From NCBI GenBank assembly GCA_036873135.1, contig JAPTYO010000004.1, positions 2,042,322 to 2,106,321 of the forward strand: DNA of 64,000 bases, in the 5' to 3' direction. The notes under the pieces were generated by a model. The model had not been told where the DNA came from and made no database searches. It saw only the letters and a list, made by a program, of their open reading frames with translations. This document shows, one piece after another, positions 49,656 through 63,387 of the stretch. The stretch's first letter is position 1; every line of letters begins with the position of its first letter. The translations under genes and the position numbers were made by a program. The stretch is from Clarkia xantiana subsp. parviflora (lineage: Eukaryota > Streptophyta > Magnoliopsida > Myrtales > Onagraceae).

Positions 49656-51199
49656 AAAGACTTTCAGTATTAACTGCTTTGTTAAATGAAATATAGGTTA
49701 AGAGATTAAGACGTGTTTTAATTAAGTGTCTTATAAGTTTAAACTTGTGAGTGAATGTCTCTTCGACGCACTCGTAACTATACTTTAACTTCGTACGTAC
49801 ATTCAACTAATATTTATGAATAATTGTTCAATCATTAACGACGATTGTGCTTTATCGGAGAATAAATATCTATATAGTTGGCAAGGTGGTTTCGGGTTGT
49901 AAATGGAGACGCTGAATGTTGAACTTATGTACTCTGATATCATGTCAAGAATAAGACATGCAATTTAACAAAATGTCTCTCTTAGCTCAAACTTAGTTGT
50001 GAGTGAAGACCTTCAATATACAATCTTATCTATATTTTAACAGTATTATATATTGGACCGCTGTGAATTAACTTATTTAACATTTAGAGTGTGTTAATGG
50101 GAGAATGCTTAAGTATAATATTAAATAACAAATTCACCTATCTCCTTAAGGTTTGATAGTTTGTCAACTTGCCAGTCTAAAAATTCACGTGGTATTAAAG
50201 CGCACATATTTGGTTCTCATTAATGCCAAGTTAAACTCCATAATTAAGTTTTGTGAAAGTTTAGACTGATCACTTGACCACTGTCTTAACCTTAATTAAG
50301 GTGATAGGTGAAGACGTGTGGGTTAGTCTTTATACTTCAACAAACATTTTAAGAAAAATTGTTGAACAAACCTCACTTAGAAGGTCAGTGTGGCCGAGCA
50401 AAAAACCCGTGAATATGGACCAACTAAAGAGTCCGGTGTAAACAAATGTAGTTTCTCTACAATTAGATTTACATATGACATATGATGGGCCTTCAAAATA
50501 TTTTACACACGTATGAGAGTATTAAACCACAAATTCATATCCATCATCATATGAAATTTCAAAGTATATATATATTAACTGCGTCTATATATATCTTCTG
50601 GCGTCATGCCCAAAAATTTCATCGTAAATGCGAATTACTTTTATAAAAATCTGGGGAGATAAAAAAGATGCAGAGTGGCTGCTAGGGTAAAATACAATTA
50701 AAGTTGTGAAGTCCAAGTATATATATATATATATAATATCTTGATGATTAGAACTTCATATCTATTAAAACCATTGATAACTCGTAATTAAACAAGCAAC
50801 ACAAGTTGACAAGGTAGTAGTGTACATGATGTCGTGGTTAATTCTATTGATTAACACTACAAGAAACTAGGGTCAATTAACACAAGGCATTATCATGTCA
50901 AATTCGTGTATAAACGTGTTTGACACGAACCTAACACGTTTTTGCCCCGTGATAAGTAATAGCGTGAGTAATTTTTTTTGACACGGGGTTGACCGTGTCA
51001 AGTACGGTAGATCGTGTTAAAAGTGATGCTAACCCGTGTCAGAACATCCCCGTGTCAAACCCGTACCAAAATTGAATAAGTGTACACGACATTTGTACAC
51101 GAATTTTCACACGACCTACACGACTTTGAACACAGCATTGTACACGACTTTTATGTCCCTTTTTGCTGTTTTTGAGTCAATAAATTCGATTCAAATTAT

Positions 51200-51525
51200 T
51201 TATTTAAAATTAACAAACTTGTCTCTATAGCTCATCTTTAGAATCAACAAATTTGACTCAATATAACATTTTTAGAATCAACAGACTTGTTTCAATAGCA
51301 CGCTTTTAGATTCAACAAACTTGCTTTAACAAATTATTTTTAGAATCAACAAACTAGCCTCAATAAAATACGTTTAGAATCAACAAAATTGTTTCAATAG
51401 CAACTTTTAGAATCAATAGACTTGTTTCAATAAAACACTTAAAAAATCCACAAATTTGTCTCAATAGTCCTTGTAGAATCAACAAATTTTCCTCAATAGA
51501 ACACTTTTAGAATCAAACTTGACTT
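51200..51525. repeat. About 37-bp tandem array within the CACTA element
   Basis: Roughly nine imperfect copies of TTTTAGAATCAACAAACTTG followed by TCTCAATAGCACAC-like sequence. It adjoins the left subterminal zone; similar TGATTCTAAATGTG words occur inverted near the right end (56690-56850). Confidence 0.8.
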
Positions 51526-52370
51526 TAAATATGGATATTAGAATCAATAAACATAATGCAGCAAAGAAAATAATACAAATAATTATCAAAATTGAATTCA
51601 AATTAGCCCAAAAATGTGAATGTCAATACAATTAGAAAACTTAAATGAAATTTAAATACACATGAGACTAAGTTGGATAATTAAGTTCATTAGGAGAGAC
51701 CTCTGATTTGGGAACACAACTCCAAACATCTTCTATTCTTTTTCTTCTCTTCTAAGAGTAGTGAAATACTCAACCTCAAATCCTCCACTTTCTGAACTTG
51801 CATATCCGTACTTGCATATCCGTCACTAGCCATGACTGACCACAACCAGTTTCAAAGGTTAGGATTTGCTTCTTGAATGCCACATAAGTTACTCTTTGAA
51901 AAAACTATGCTGCAAAAAAGGATAAGATAATAAGGATCTGTAGAAGTAAAAGAGTTGGTTGATTTTATGCAATATCAACTTAGCATATCCACCAGCCATG
52001 TAGTAAAAAAAAACCACATGATACCATCATGCTGTTCGAACCAGTCCTCCTAAGTCCTAAGGAGATTTTTTTCCCATTAGATGTATCTGCATAAGAAGAC
52101 CATGGAAGATACACTTTATTATCATAGAAATAATGAACATAATACTGAGGAACATGCTATTGTTATTTCCAATAGGATCCATTCTCAATTATACATGAAG
52201 AAAAAAATAATCAATTTAGATTGTAAGCTCACTCACTTTGTAAGATCACTCGGAGCAAGTTTGGTCATGTGCTCAAAGTTGAAAAGAAGCATCGTCATAG
52301 GGCGACAAAATATAAAACCAAGAAATCACCAATGTCCAACTTAATGTTTCCAGAGTTTCTCTAACCATTT

Positions 52371-52847
52371 GGTAAAGTAAAATGGTCAATAACAATAAAT
52401 CAGCAGTAAAAGTTGTCACAAGATGTGAAAAGCTATCACTTGAAGAAACAAAAAAATGATTCTCCAAATAATATGCTGCTCTCCCGTATTTAATCAGACT
52501 TACAGAAATCAAACATCAAGCCAATTTCTGAATCATGTTCAAAGATAATTAAGTCAATACAAAATGGTGTGACACCTAAAAGACAGTTGGGTTAGAAACT
52601 TATTAATTTGGTAAAGTAAAATGGTCAATAACAATAAATCAGCAGTAAAAGTTGTCACAAGATGTGAAAAGTTATCACTTGAAGAAACAAAAAAATGATT
52701 CTCCAAATAATATGCTGCTCTCCCGTATTTAATCAGACTTACAGAAATCAAACATCAAGCCAATTTCTGAATCATGTTCAAAGATAATTAAGTCAATACA
52801 AAATGGTGTGACACCTAAAAGACAGTTGGGTTAGAAACTTATTAATT
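52371..52847. repeat. Near-identical 239-bp tandem duplication in the CACTA element
   Basis: Copy 1 is 52371-52609 and copy 2 is 52610-52847, both starting GGTAAAGTAAAATGGTCAAT. By eye the copies differ at about one base (AAAGCTATC versus AAAGTTATC), so duplication or assembly artefact is recent. Confidence 0.9.
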
Positions 52848-54844
52848 AGGTGGGTCAACTCTCACTGATGAGAAGAACATAAAAACCAAGATGTACCATA
52901 ATCTTCAAGAATTTTTAGCTACGCAATTTCATCACCTTCCAAACCTAGTTGAGGTTTACGGTTCTGCCTGCTAAAAATTATGTCTGTAATATGTTCTTCT
53001 ATCATTCCTCTCTAAGCTTCACGATTCCTACCCAATACATGCTTTTATGTATAATAGATAGATTGAGCATAAAGGATAAATAAAAATTATACAGTTTTGA
53101 TCATCAAGATCAGTCATGAGCCACATAACATAATCAAAACTCTGCACCAATAGAGCTCCGTAGCAAACGATCTAATGAACATTGAGCTGTCAAGGGATTG
53201 CACAAGAAGGATGGCACCTTTGGGATTAGATCAGCTCAATTGAGATTGAGTGCCACTGACCTTCCTCCATTCTCAGAATCACGAAAAACCATTTGATCAA
53301 ATAATCACGACTAACTTACGAAAAAAAAAAAAAACAACTTTGACCACAACTAGAAACCAGATCGACCCAATTGAGCTAAATTTTATAAAATAATCATAAT
53401 CATTGACTGAGCCACCAAATGAATAAGATTAATTGCACCTATCACTTAAAGAAACAAAAAAGTGATTATCCAAACCGGAGCAGACTAGAATCAAGCAACA
53501 AAAAAAATTTGAACATATTTCAGGCTTTCAACCAAGATAGCAAGTTAGCTAGGCATCTAGTTAGGGTTTCGAATTTCGGTTCATCAAAATTAGGATTTCT
53601 AATGTCAATTCAAGAAAATTAGGGTTTCAAATTTCAGTTAAGCAGAATTAAGGTTTCGAATTTCAATCATACCTCGAGAAGAGCTGCAAGAAGCAGTATC
53701 CGGCAAGTAGAACAAGGCAAGTCGGAGTCGGACGAACCACCCCGTTGAAAGCTCCTAATCCAAAAGGCGAGCATCTTCCGTGTTACCCGACAATCTTTCA
53801 ATCACTCGGACTGGTGGAGGAACACACCCTGGCTAATGGAAGAAATGGCACAAATGCGGCAAAGCTGTGTAACACTCTGTCTAGCTAGAGGAAGTATCAC
53901 AGTCACGCACTCATACATCTTAGCAGACATTATATATAGTAGGGTTAATAGTAAGTTGGGCTTTAAGAAAAGGTTTGGGCTTTGAAAAATATATCACTAA
54001 CAAATTTTATTATAAATATATATATTCGGTCCAGTTTGAGAAAAAAAAAATTATATTGCGATATAATAATAATAATAATTGATCAAACTTCCAAATCCAT
54101 TTACTAAAATTTAGTACATGTATAGATAATTTTAAGTGGATCTTCTGTACATATATATATAATATAAAACTATTAACATAATAAAATCAACAAAAGAATT
54201 GACCAAAAATATTATTATATTTGTTAATATGTAGAATATACATCAAATATATATATATATATATCTATATACCAATATATAATTTGTGTTGGGTCCTCAC
54301 CCCCAAAAGTCACATACCTTCCAAAAGGTTCCAAACATAGCTTCCAAAAAAGTCACATACCTTCTAAAGTTTTTCTTTTTTTTTAAATATCAAAACCTTC
54401 TAAAGTTTAAACCATACTATTTTGGCAGGTTTGAATTATTTTTTATTTATAAAACCGGATTTGACCGAAATTTTACAAAACCGGCACAATCTATAAAAAA
54501 AAAAAAAAAAAAAGTAGGGACTTAGAATATAGAACCAAACTGGCACTATTATAAAAACCAATAAGCCGAAGAAATCCGTAAATTTTTTGTTCTCTCAACT
54601 CTTATTTAATATATGATGATATGTGTTGTATCAATGATTCAACGTATTTAGGGTCACAAGTTTATTTTTATGTATATGGTTCAGAATTTGAACAACGCAC
54701 TCTATAAAGCTGCCCGTTTTATGTTCCATTACATATGATGTCCCAACTATTAAAGGACAATCATGCAAAAATCTCAATTTTTTCCCCATAATGATCACCA
54801 AATTCTACACACGTTACTAGAAAGAAATAAACTTATTATATTTA

Positions 54845-55443
54845 GGGTTAATAATAAACTGTCTGAGGTTTGGCCATGTTGAAATCTGGTGTCCGTCGTT
54901 GAAATCGACTGTCTCAGGTTTGGTGTTTGTTGAAATTTGGTGTCTCCTTCTATTTTTGGGTTAAGTCGAATAGAAGTGTATCACGTGACCGTCACGTGAG
55001 CTCGATAAAATGGATATTCCAAAAATGCCCCTCCATAAAAAAAATATGACCTTCCATTACCTAACAAATTTACGAAATTACCCCTTCTAACTAAATCAAC
55101 AACTATAGGGTTTTTGGGTGGTGGCCGGCGGGAGTAGGATGGTGACCGAAAGGAGTTGGGTAGTGGCCGGCCGGAGTTGGGTGGTGGCCGCCGGAGTTGA
55201 GTGGTGGTGGCTGGAGTTGGGTGGTGGTTGTTTTGAATCTAGGGATAATTTTGTCACTTCATATTTGGTAGAAAGGGCAATTCTGACTTTTTGCAACATT
55301 TTGTCAAAATTAAAAGCAATTTTGGACGGAAAACCAAATTTCAACAAAGTCCATACTTCATATAGACCATTTTAACACTTTAAAAATTCAGACACCAAAT
55401 TTCAACACGGTCAAACCTCAAACAGTTTATTAGTTATTAAGCC
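54845..55443. mobile_element. Mutator-type foldback MITE nested in the CACTA element
   Basis: Begins GGGTTAATAATAAACTGTCT and ends CAGTTTATTAGTTATTAAGCC, with perfect 9-bp duplications TTATATTTA (54836-54844 and 55444-55452). The core at about 55110-55240 is a GC-rich GGTGGTGGCCG repeat. Insertion postdates the CACTA host. Confidence 0.88.
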
Positions 55444-55904
55444 TTATATTTAATATAATTATCATAGTTATACATTAACAACTTATACACATAACAATCT
55501 TAGAAACATGCATGTGCAAAGCACATGCAGAAATAACTATATATATATATATATATAAACTTTTAATACATTTGCTTTATAAAATTCTATTATATAATAT
55601 TGAGTTTAATTTTTAACTTTTATCAAATTAATTGTACTATATGTTTTATGTTATTGATTTATTAATTACATTATATAGATATATAAATTGAATAGTGAGT
55701 TTTTAATATATTTTTTATGAAGTAGTGATTTATCATAAATAGAGGTCTTAGAATTTTCGCTATCAAACTATATAAGTTTGTCATTTAAATATAAACTTTT
55801 AATTATTTGTTTATTTATTTATGTAGACGGTTTCTTTATTTAACGTAAAGCATAAAATATGAGACACAAATCTTTTGTAATTTCCAGTTACCTAATATAT
55901 ATAC

Positions 55905-56320
55905 AATGTTATGATTTATGGTATAGTGGTATAGAGTTTAAGATTTATTGATTTAATGTATAGTGACTTATGGTATAGTGGTATAGAGTTTATGATATAT
56001 TGGTTAGTGATTTATGGTTTATGGTATAGTGATTGAGAGTACAGTGGTTTATAGTTTATGGTATATTGATTTAAGGATGTGCTGATTTAGAGTGTAGTGG
56101 TGATTTAGAGAATAGTGGTTTATGGTTCGTAGTTTATGATTTAGGGTATAATGATTTAAGGTATGGTGATTTAGGGTATAGTAGTTTATGATTTAAGGTA
56201 TAGTGATTTAGGGTATGTTGATTTAGAGTATAGTGGTTTAAAGTATTGGTTTATGGGTTAGGATATAGAGATTTATAGTATGTTGATTTATGGTGTATTG
56301 GTTTATGGTATATGAGTTTA
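55905..56320. repeat. Degenerate minisatellite in the CACTA element
   Basis: About 25 loose copies of a 15-17-bp motif close to GATTTAGGGTATAGTG with TTTATGGTATAGTG variants. It contains TTTAGGG words, but not as a telomeric array. Confidence 0.75.
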
Positions 56321-58023
56321 TTTTACTACGAGTATTTTATGGTTAATCATGTAGCTATAAATTTGTTTTATGATTAAATTAGATTCTTAATCCGCGTTTT
56401 AGGGTCAACATGGTAACCTTAAAGTTTATTTTCCTATTTTTATTTTTTTGATAATATCCTATTTTTAAAATTTATATAATTATTGTTGTATATTAAATTT
56501 AACACTTTAACTATACATTCATTTTTATTATAGATTTGTATTTTTCACAACCACCAAATATGTAAAATGTTTATTCTATCTAAAAATCATTTTATGATAA
56601 TAACTGTAAGACCCTAAATTATATTTTAAATGTGGATTTTATGGTCAACTTAGTCACTTTAAATGTTTTTAAGGAAAATTTGATTTTAAATGTGTCATTT
56701 AGAGCTAAACATAATGATTCTAAATGCAAATTTAGGGTCAATAGCCCTTATTGATTCTAAATGTGTGTTTTATTTTATAAGTAAATATGGTGATTCTAAA
56801 TATACTATAGGTGATTTTAAATGTGCGCTTTAGGATTAATATTGTGATTTTAAATGTACTTAGAATGTAAAACTTCAATACATGGATGACTAATATATCA
56901 TAAACTAAAATCTTAAGATTCAGAAAATCTTAGCAAAGTTTATTATTCCGCATAATATGGCAAAATGATTCCCAAGTGGCAATGTGTGATTTACTAGCAT
57001 TATTATACAACGTGAGGTTGTTGGTTCAAATCATCACACACACTTTTATTTTCATAAAATAAAATACAACTTTGTGCCTCGTGTCTAATTCGAGTCAAGG
57101 TCATCTTCAATAATCTTTCTTCCACAAATTGTACACGAAGTTAATTCGGGACATTATATTTGTGTCAGATCCGTGTTAAAGGTCGTGTCAGTTTGACACG
57201 AGGCAAAATACCGTGTCAAAGTTCGTATTAACTAAAAGTTCGTGTCAAATCCGTATTAATTACGTGGCAATTTGACACGGGGAAACACCCCGTGTCAAAG
57301 TTCGAGTTAATTGACCCTACATTCTTGTAGTGTAAAGAGAGATAATAATAAACAAGAAAGGGGTTAAACTTTATTAATGAGAGAGCAAATTTAATGCACA
57401 TGCGATCACTCTCGATCTTAAGCACTCAAGTGGAATATTACTCTGAAATATAACTATATATATAATTTCGAGACTCATGCAAGGGACGTGCATGCATGGA
57501 AATCTTCACATTTAGAATAACTAAATAAATATATATATGCATGCATATCTTCATAAGATTCATAAGAATATGATAAGATAAATACATAACTTAGGAATCT
57601 TAAGCATGTCAACTTTTAAGATACACTCCAGAGATATATACTAATGAGTTGATGACCTTTTAATTTTTTTTCCCCAATCTACCAAAAAAAAAAATGTGCG
57701 GCCTTTTGTAATTATTATTATCATATAAAGAAATATAAATACATGACGAAACCAGTTATTTCGATGTTTAAATTCAAATCTAGAGTGTGACCCAAAATAA
57801 TTTTATTTTATCACCAGATTTATCTACGTCATAAAAAGAATAATATATAAATTTAATATATAAAAAAATATTTCTTTTAATTTTATTTAATATAATATTA
57901 AATACTAATAAAATTCATAATCAAATACTCATAATTTCTATATTATACTTTGATTAACGAACAATTTTTTATTTTTTATTTATAAAAATTTGGACTTGAG
58001 ACTTTTGAATCACGTATTATATG

Positions 58024-58055
<32 letters not shown>

Positions 58056-58976
58056 TTAATTAATAATAATATGTATACTTTCTTTTCATACGTTTATTGA
58101 TTTAATAAAAGTGACTTTTTGCACAACTCGTCTCGATAATATTATTTGATTATTTTTTTTCCGAAAAAAAATTTCGTGCAAACATATAAGTGTAGTTATT
58201 ATATATATATATATATATTGAAAAGACCAAATAGGACTCGGTGTATTTAGAGTTAGTAAAAAAATTGCGGAGGAGATTTAGAAATAATAATAATATATAT
58301 AATTACAATGACATAAAATGGCTTAATCTATAACTTGATGTGACATTACATTTAAATATTCCATGATTAACCGGCCCATCGGGCGGGTTTGTCCCGAGAC
58401 TTGAGGACAGTGGATGACCGGCTCAGCCAGTGGGCCCCTTTCCTCTCTGACTGACTGTTTAAACCGGTTACCGGCGCCGTTCCCGCCCTCCTGCTGACTA
58501 AAGACTGCCACGTATGCTTTCCCAGGACCCCACGTGATGTGGAACTCTATTATTATTTTTTTTTTTTCCAACTTAGAAGGGTAATTAGTAAGACAATAAT
58601 TGTAGAATAGAATGTTTACTTCATATATATATACTAAAAGATATCTAATCTATTGAATCAATCTGTAAATAGTATATACTTAAATAAAATATTAAATCAG
58701 TTAATTTATATTACATGGTTAGAGCCAGAGGCACTATACTTCTTTCACATATATCCATTTTTTTCTTAAGAAAAAAAATTAGATAATTAATTATTAATTA
58801 ATATTCTTCGTAATCATGGTATAGTGATTTGGTTTGGCACTCACTATAAATAAAGTAATAAATGAACGATATTTACACAAGATAAACTCATCATCAACAT
58901 CATAATAATGTAATTATTTAAATTTCAGTTCACTATTACCGGGCTCTACTCACAAAAATAATATAAGGGCCGCAAC

Positions 58977-59052
58977 AAGTGCATTTAAACACCTCGTAAA
59001 CGGTTATGGTGTTATTATTTGGTCTTTTGCGAGGTGTGTAAATGCACTTGTT
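58977..59052. repeat. Compact hairpin, about 27-bp stem
   Basis: AACAAGTGCATTTAAACACC, then TCG on the left pairs with CGAGGTGTGTAAATGCACTTG, then TT on the right with two mismatches and a loop of about 25 bases. Size and pairing suit either a very short MITE or a small-RNA precursor. Confidence 0.7.
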
Positions 59053-60416
59053 TCTTATTGGCTTGGAAGTCCAAAATGCTACGAATGTAGGGGAGTATTT
59101 TATAAAACCTAGCTAATCGTTTTTATTTTCGAAAATTGCATTCAATTTAATGCCCCTAATTTGTGGATTTCACATAGGAAAAAGGAAACATATATATATT
59201 TTTTTTTTCAACCTTCTTTCTTCCTCTTATTTGTTCCATACTCTTTAAATGTCAAATAGCTTTCGCAATTTTTAGTCAGGAGAGTTAATATTAAATATTT
59301 TTCAAGACGCCATATCCATGAAATTCAAATTTAATTTGTTCATACATCAGCAGTTACGATCTAATAGTCAAGAGTGTTACAACTTACATTAATATGGTTT
59401 GTCTTTAAGTCTTAGGTTCGGAATCCCTCAGAGTGTCATCTTGCGTAGATTATATAGCGCGTCACACATATAAAGAGCCAAAAAGAATTGGTCTTAACCG
59501 ATCGATATCTTGATTATACATTAAGTTGATGGTGAGGCTACGTTGACGGAGACAATGCATGCGCCGATTATTCACTGGGTCAGATCGGAAAAAAAATCAC
59601 ATACCATGAATAGGAGAGCCCGTTCTTCCAGCTAAAGTCTGTATCAAAATAGGGCTAGCGCTACGTAACGAAGAAATTGAAAGTGTGCTACTAGCCATCT
59701 AGTTTGTTTTACGGAAAATTAAATCTCTAAATTTGAAAAATAAATATATATAGTTAACCTTAAACTGAATCGTGATTAACACGTAATTCAGTTGAGCCTT
59801 GGTCCGAGCTCGAATCATACCAAACTGGCTAGTGTATGGTTGAGACTGCGACATGACATAGTTAAGACAACTTTTAAATTCTTAACCCGTATTTTTCATC
59901 ATCCATATGTTTATATATTATTATATATATAGAGAAAAAGTCTTAACAATTAGATTCTAACATAGTTGTAGATTCGACACGTGGAATTATTAAATAAAAA
60001 AAATGTACATGCACAAATACGAAATACGACATGGGTCACAATGTCCCAAGAGTCACCTAGTTGCTTTATTAAATATAATTTTTGTTTAATCATAGAGTAA
60101 TTTATTTATTTTTCTATATGGGGAAATAAAACAAGTGGAGTAAGTAATATATTTAACAAAGTGTTGGAATTTCGAGAGATGGGTTCTTCTCCCACACTCT
60201 CTTTCTTCTAGTGTAGGTAGGTTCTTACTTATTTATCATGGTTAGACGTGCTATTATATTAAATTATTATTGCTGTACGGAATAATGTTGTTTATTATTT
60301 TAATTTAATGTCGCACGACATAATAAATCCGTTACCCCGCAAGTTCAAACGCAACTAGACTAGATATATATTATACACACAAAAATCATACTCGGTCCGG
60401 CTATATGATATATGTT

Positions 60417-60991
60417 TATGGAAACCAAAATCCGGTTGGTCCGAAAACCGGTGAAAACCGAACCGATTCGGACCGAAAAAACCGAATTCGAAATATACAG
60501 TTTGGTTTTTGGTCGGATTTTTTTTTACTCTAGTTCAGTTTTTCGTTCCGGTTCGGATTTTAAACTTGGAGGACCATGGGGACCGAACCGATCGTTATGC
60601 TAACTAAATATATACAATATATATTATATTAGTTGATATTAATCAATATAATTAATTAATTAGGTTAATAAAAATTATGAAATAATCACTTATGAAGATT
60701 ATTTTTTCTAATTTTGTTTTATAATTTATTTAATTATATTAATGGACATCATTTTTTAATTCGGTTTGATAAATTCCATGAAAATAACGAGAATTTTAAA
60801 TGACGATTGTTAATTTTGGATTTTCGGTTTAAACCGAAAATCGAACCGAAAAAACCGTACTACCAATGGACGGTTTATTTGTCCTCACACGGTTTGGTCG
60901 GATTTTTTAAAGGACAAAAACCGGACCGAAAATATAGGTAACCAACCGAACCAAGCAAAAAACCGGTTCGTCCGGTCCGGTTTCACCCCTA
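60417..60991. mobile_element. hAT-type MITE with perfect 8-bp TSD
   Basis: Flanked by TATATGTT at 60409-60416 and 60992-60999. The left end is TATGGAAACCAAAATCCGG; the right end, reversed, is TAGGGGTGAAACCGGACC. The subterminal sequence is dense in CCGGTTCGG-type words on both sides of an AT-rich centre. Confidence 0.8.
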
Positions 60992-61635
60992 TATATGTTT
61001 TACAAAACCGGGTTCGGTTAGGATTGTAAACCACGTAAGCTACTTGTGCTCAATTCAGTTAATACTCAAATTTAATTTTAAAATTTCCAAGTTTAAACAT
61101 ACTTGAACTTGTTCGTGAGCTTTATCAAGCTTTCTCATATATCAAAATATAGGTTGGAATTGACAAAAAATAAAAATATTTTTTTTTGCCAAAATATATT
61201 TATTAGGCCTATAAGTTCGAAGCTCAAACTGTTTTATGAAATAATTAAATCCAAAATTCTTATAATTTCTGAGGTGATTTCGAACTTAGAGTTCGACTTA
61301 TTTGAGCTGAATCAAGTTTAAGCATCCTAATAATTTAATTTTCGGTTTGATTCGAGTGGATTACATTCTTACTTACAGTTGGACCGGATTAGATTTGTGA
61401 TGATTTCCACACATAAAAAAAAATGGATACGTATGCGTTAGGAGATCTTGATGCAAAATCATAATAATAATAAATTAGAAAAGATCAATAGATCTAAAGA
61501 GCTGTGAAGTGAACCTCATTCATTAATGTTGTCGACCACAAAAGTTCTTTTTTCACGGCTGTCCTAAAGTTTATCGGGATGATAATAATTACTTATATAG
61601 TCAGCTAAATGTACTTGTTATGAATTGAGTATAAT

Positions 61636-61925
61636 CATGAATGAAAACCATACATACCCGCTGGGCATAAAAAGTCATTTTGGGCCTCTGGGCTGATAAG
61701 CATAGAAACCACACATGTCAGCTAGACAAAAAGGTCATTTGGGCCTCTGGCCCGAAAATAATTAAAACCTCAGAAGCCCGTTAGATAAAAGGTCATTTTG
61801 ATCCGCTGGTCCGATAATCATGGAAACGGCGATGGCCCGCTAAGGGAAAAAAGGTCATTTTGGGCCCCTGGCCTCATGAGCATGGAAACCGCACAGGCTC
61901 GCTAAAAAAAGGTCAATTTTGGCTG
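61636..61925. repeat. 60-bp minisatellite, about five copies
   Basis: Each unit carries (A/G)AAACC, a CCCGCTAG-like block, AAAAAGGTCATTTTGGGCC, then CTGG and GATAATCAT-like ends. Copies differ by 10-25 percent by eye. No frame is kept across units. Confidence 0.85.
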
Positions 61926-62109
61926 CACCGGCCGTTCACACAACCCCCTCCAAAATAACTCAAAAACAGTGGAAATTGTTATTCGAGAACGTGTGACTAT
62001 GAGCCAGGTGTACGCAGTTGTACCACAAAACTGAAAAGAGAACTAGAAGTTGTGAAAGAAAGAAAACTATATTTGGCTACATCGGCTGTATATTTTACAA
62101 AACAAACTG

Positions 62110-62840
62110 GGGTTAAATGTTTTTTTTTTTTGTCGTATGTCTGCCCAATGTTGACTTTCGGTGGCTTATGTTTTATTTTGTAGGTTTTTTATGTCGTATG
62201 TTTCATTTTGTAGATTGTTGGTCCATCTGTTAGTCAAATGTTAAGGTTGACCGTAACATAGTTTTATTTTATTCAATTTAGTCCTTAATATTCTTCCGGT
62301 TACCGCCCAAAGTATTCCGGCCACTGCACAAGGCCGTCACCATCCAAACCCAATGATAACCACCAATCAGGGTCGAACGGTTCTGATTAGAGTCATCCAG
62401 CTCCGATTGGGCCACCGAGGGCCAAAGCAGAGCCACAAAGCTCTGATCGGAGCTTTGTGGTTTCGACCAGAGCTCTAGATGGCTATGGTCGGGGCCCCTT
62501 AGCTCTGATCTGGGCCCTCGGTGGCCCAATCAGAGCTGGACGACTCTAATTGGAGTCGTCCGACCCTGATTAGTAGTCACCGGTGGACTAGGATAGTGGT
62601 TGGCGACTTTTTGCGGGTTACGATGGTTAGAAGAAGATTATGAATTAAATTGAACAAAAACTATTTAACGATCAAACTTAATCGCTAACTAATAGATGCA
62701 TCAAAATACAAAATGCAAACATATCATATCAAAAGCATATAAAATAATACATATGAAACCAAAAGTCAATATTGACCAAATATACGACACAAAAAATTAA
62801 CATTGGCCAAACATATAGCAAGAAAAGAACATTTAACCCT
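62110..62840. mobile_element. Foldback MITE, possible 9-bp TSD
   Basis: Ends GGGTTAAATG and CATTTAACCCT, inside which GTCGTATG(T) and CATAT(A)GC words are inverted. Flanks AACAAACTG and AACAAAATG match at eight of nine. The core (about 62300-62580) is palindromic around CTCTGATCGGAGCTTTGTGG, shared with the element at 27358-28200 although the ends differ. Confidence 0.7.
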
Positions 62841-63387
62841 AACAAAATGGCTCCAAAACAACTAAAATCGTTTTTTCATGTGGGATTTCTCAAACGATAA
62901 AAAAAATGTGGGAGTTCTCATCAACCTAGTGTATACAACTTCTGGGTATCTCCACAGCGGTAGGAATTTCTCGTTCCATGTTTTTATTAATCTTATTTCT
63001 TAAATTCTCTTTCCATCATTCCATGTTAACCAATTTTTTTTTTATTTAAGTTTATTTTTCTAATATTATTTTGGCCAACTTTTTTCTAATAAGATTTTGT
63101 GACCAATATTATTTTATTTAAGTTTTTTTTTTTAAAAGTTAAATGTACTTTTGGTACCATATGTTTGACCATTTTTTGCTTTTGATACTTTGATTTTTAT
63201 CGTATACTTTTGGTACCAAATGTTTAAACTTTGAATTCTTACATCCATTAGTTGATCGTTAGTTTTGGCCGTTCCTTGACCCAAGAATACATAGACCATA
63301 ACTAGGCCTGACCCTGACCCAGAGTCGTACATAAGTACATGAATTGAAAAAAAAAAAAAAAACTCATACCAAAATCCATTTAATTTA

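Larger units (their letters stand above)
42140..50850. other. Intergenic region, no supported gene
   Basis: 43085-43320 is a GC-richer island containing CCAATGAG, CCAATGGG and ATTCACGTGAGG; it looks promoter-like, but no credible coding region follows on either strand. 43540-43690 is similarly non-AT-rich with no family-like frame. A CACTA-like MITE (44616-45015) and dispersed repeat copy 2 (47590-48105) are listed. 45400-46400 contains a few frames of 60-85 codons without recognisable motifs. 48100-50850 is AT-rich with two AT runs and nothing else I can name. Confidence 0.65.
50855..57332. mobile_element. 6.48-kb CACTA (En/Spm-type) element, apparently non-autonomous
   Basis: Starts CACTACAAGAAACTAGGGTC and ends GACCCTACATTCTTGTAGTG. 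The inverted ends extend inward as GGGTCAATTAAC, and the element is flanked by a perfect 3-bp duplication TAA (50852-50854 and 57333-57335). Subterminal zones (50880-51070 and 57120-57300) are packed with CGTGTCA and TGACACG words in both orientations, like transposase-binding arrays. The interior holds a 37-bp tandem array, a 239-bp duplication, a nested Mutator-type MITE and a TTTAGGGTATAGTGA-type array. No transposase frame is visible, and the longest frames are under 90 codons, so movement would need enzyme from elsewhere. 53640-53920 is GC-richer and may be captured sequence, but I do not recognise it. Confidence 0.9.

Noticed and set aside
51200..51525. Possible CRISPR-like or phased array
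   Set aside because: Units are directly adjacent and diverged, with no unique spacers, inside a eukaryotic transposon.
55905..56320. Interstitial telomere repeat because of TTTAGGG words
   Set aside because: The period is about 15-17 bp and TTTAGGG is only part of one variant, so it is an unrelated minisatellite.
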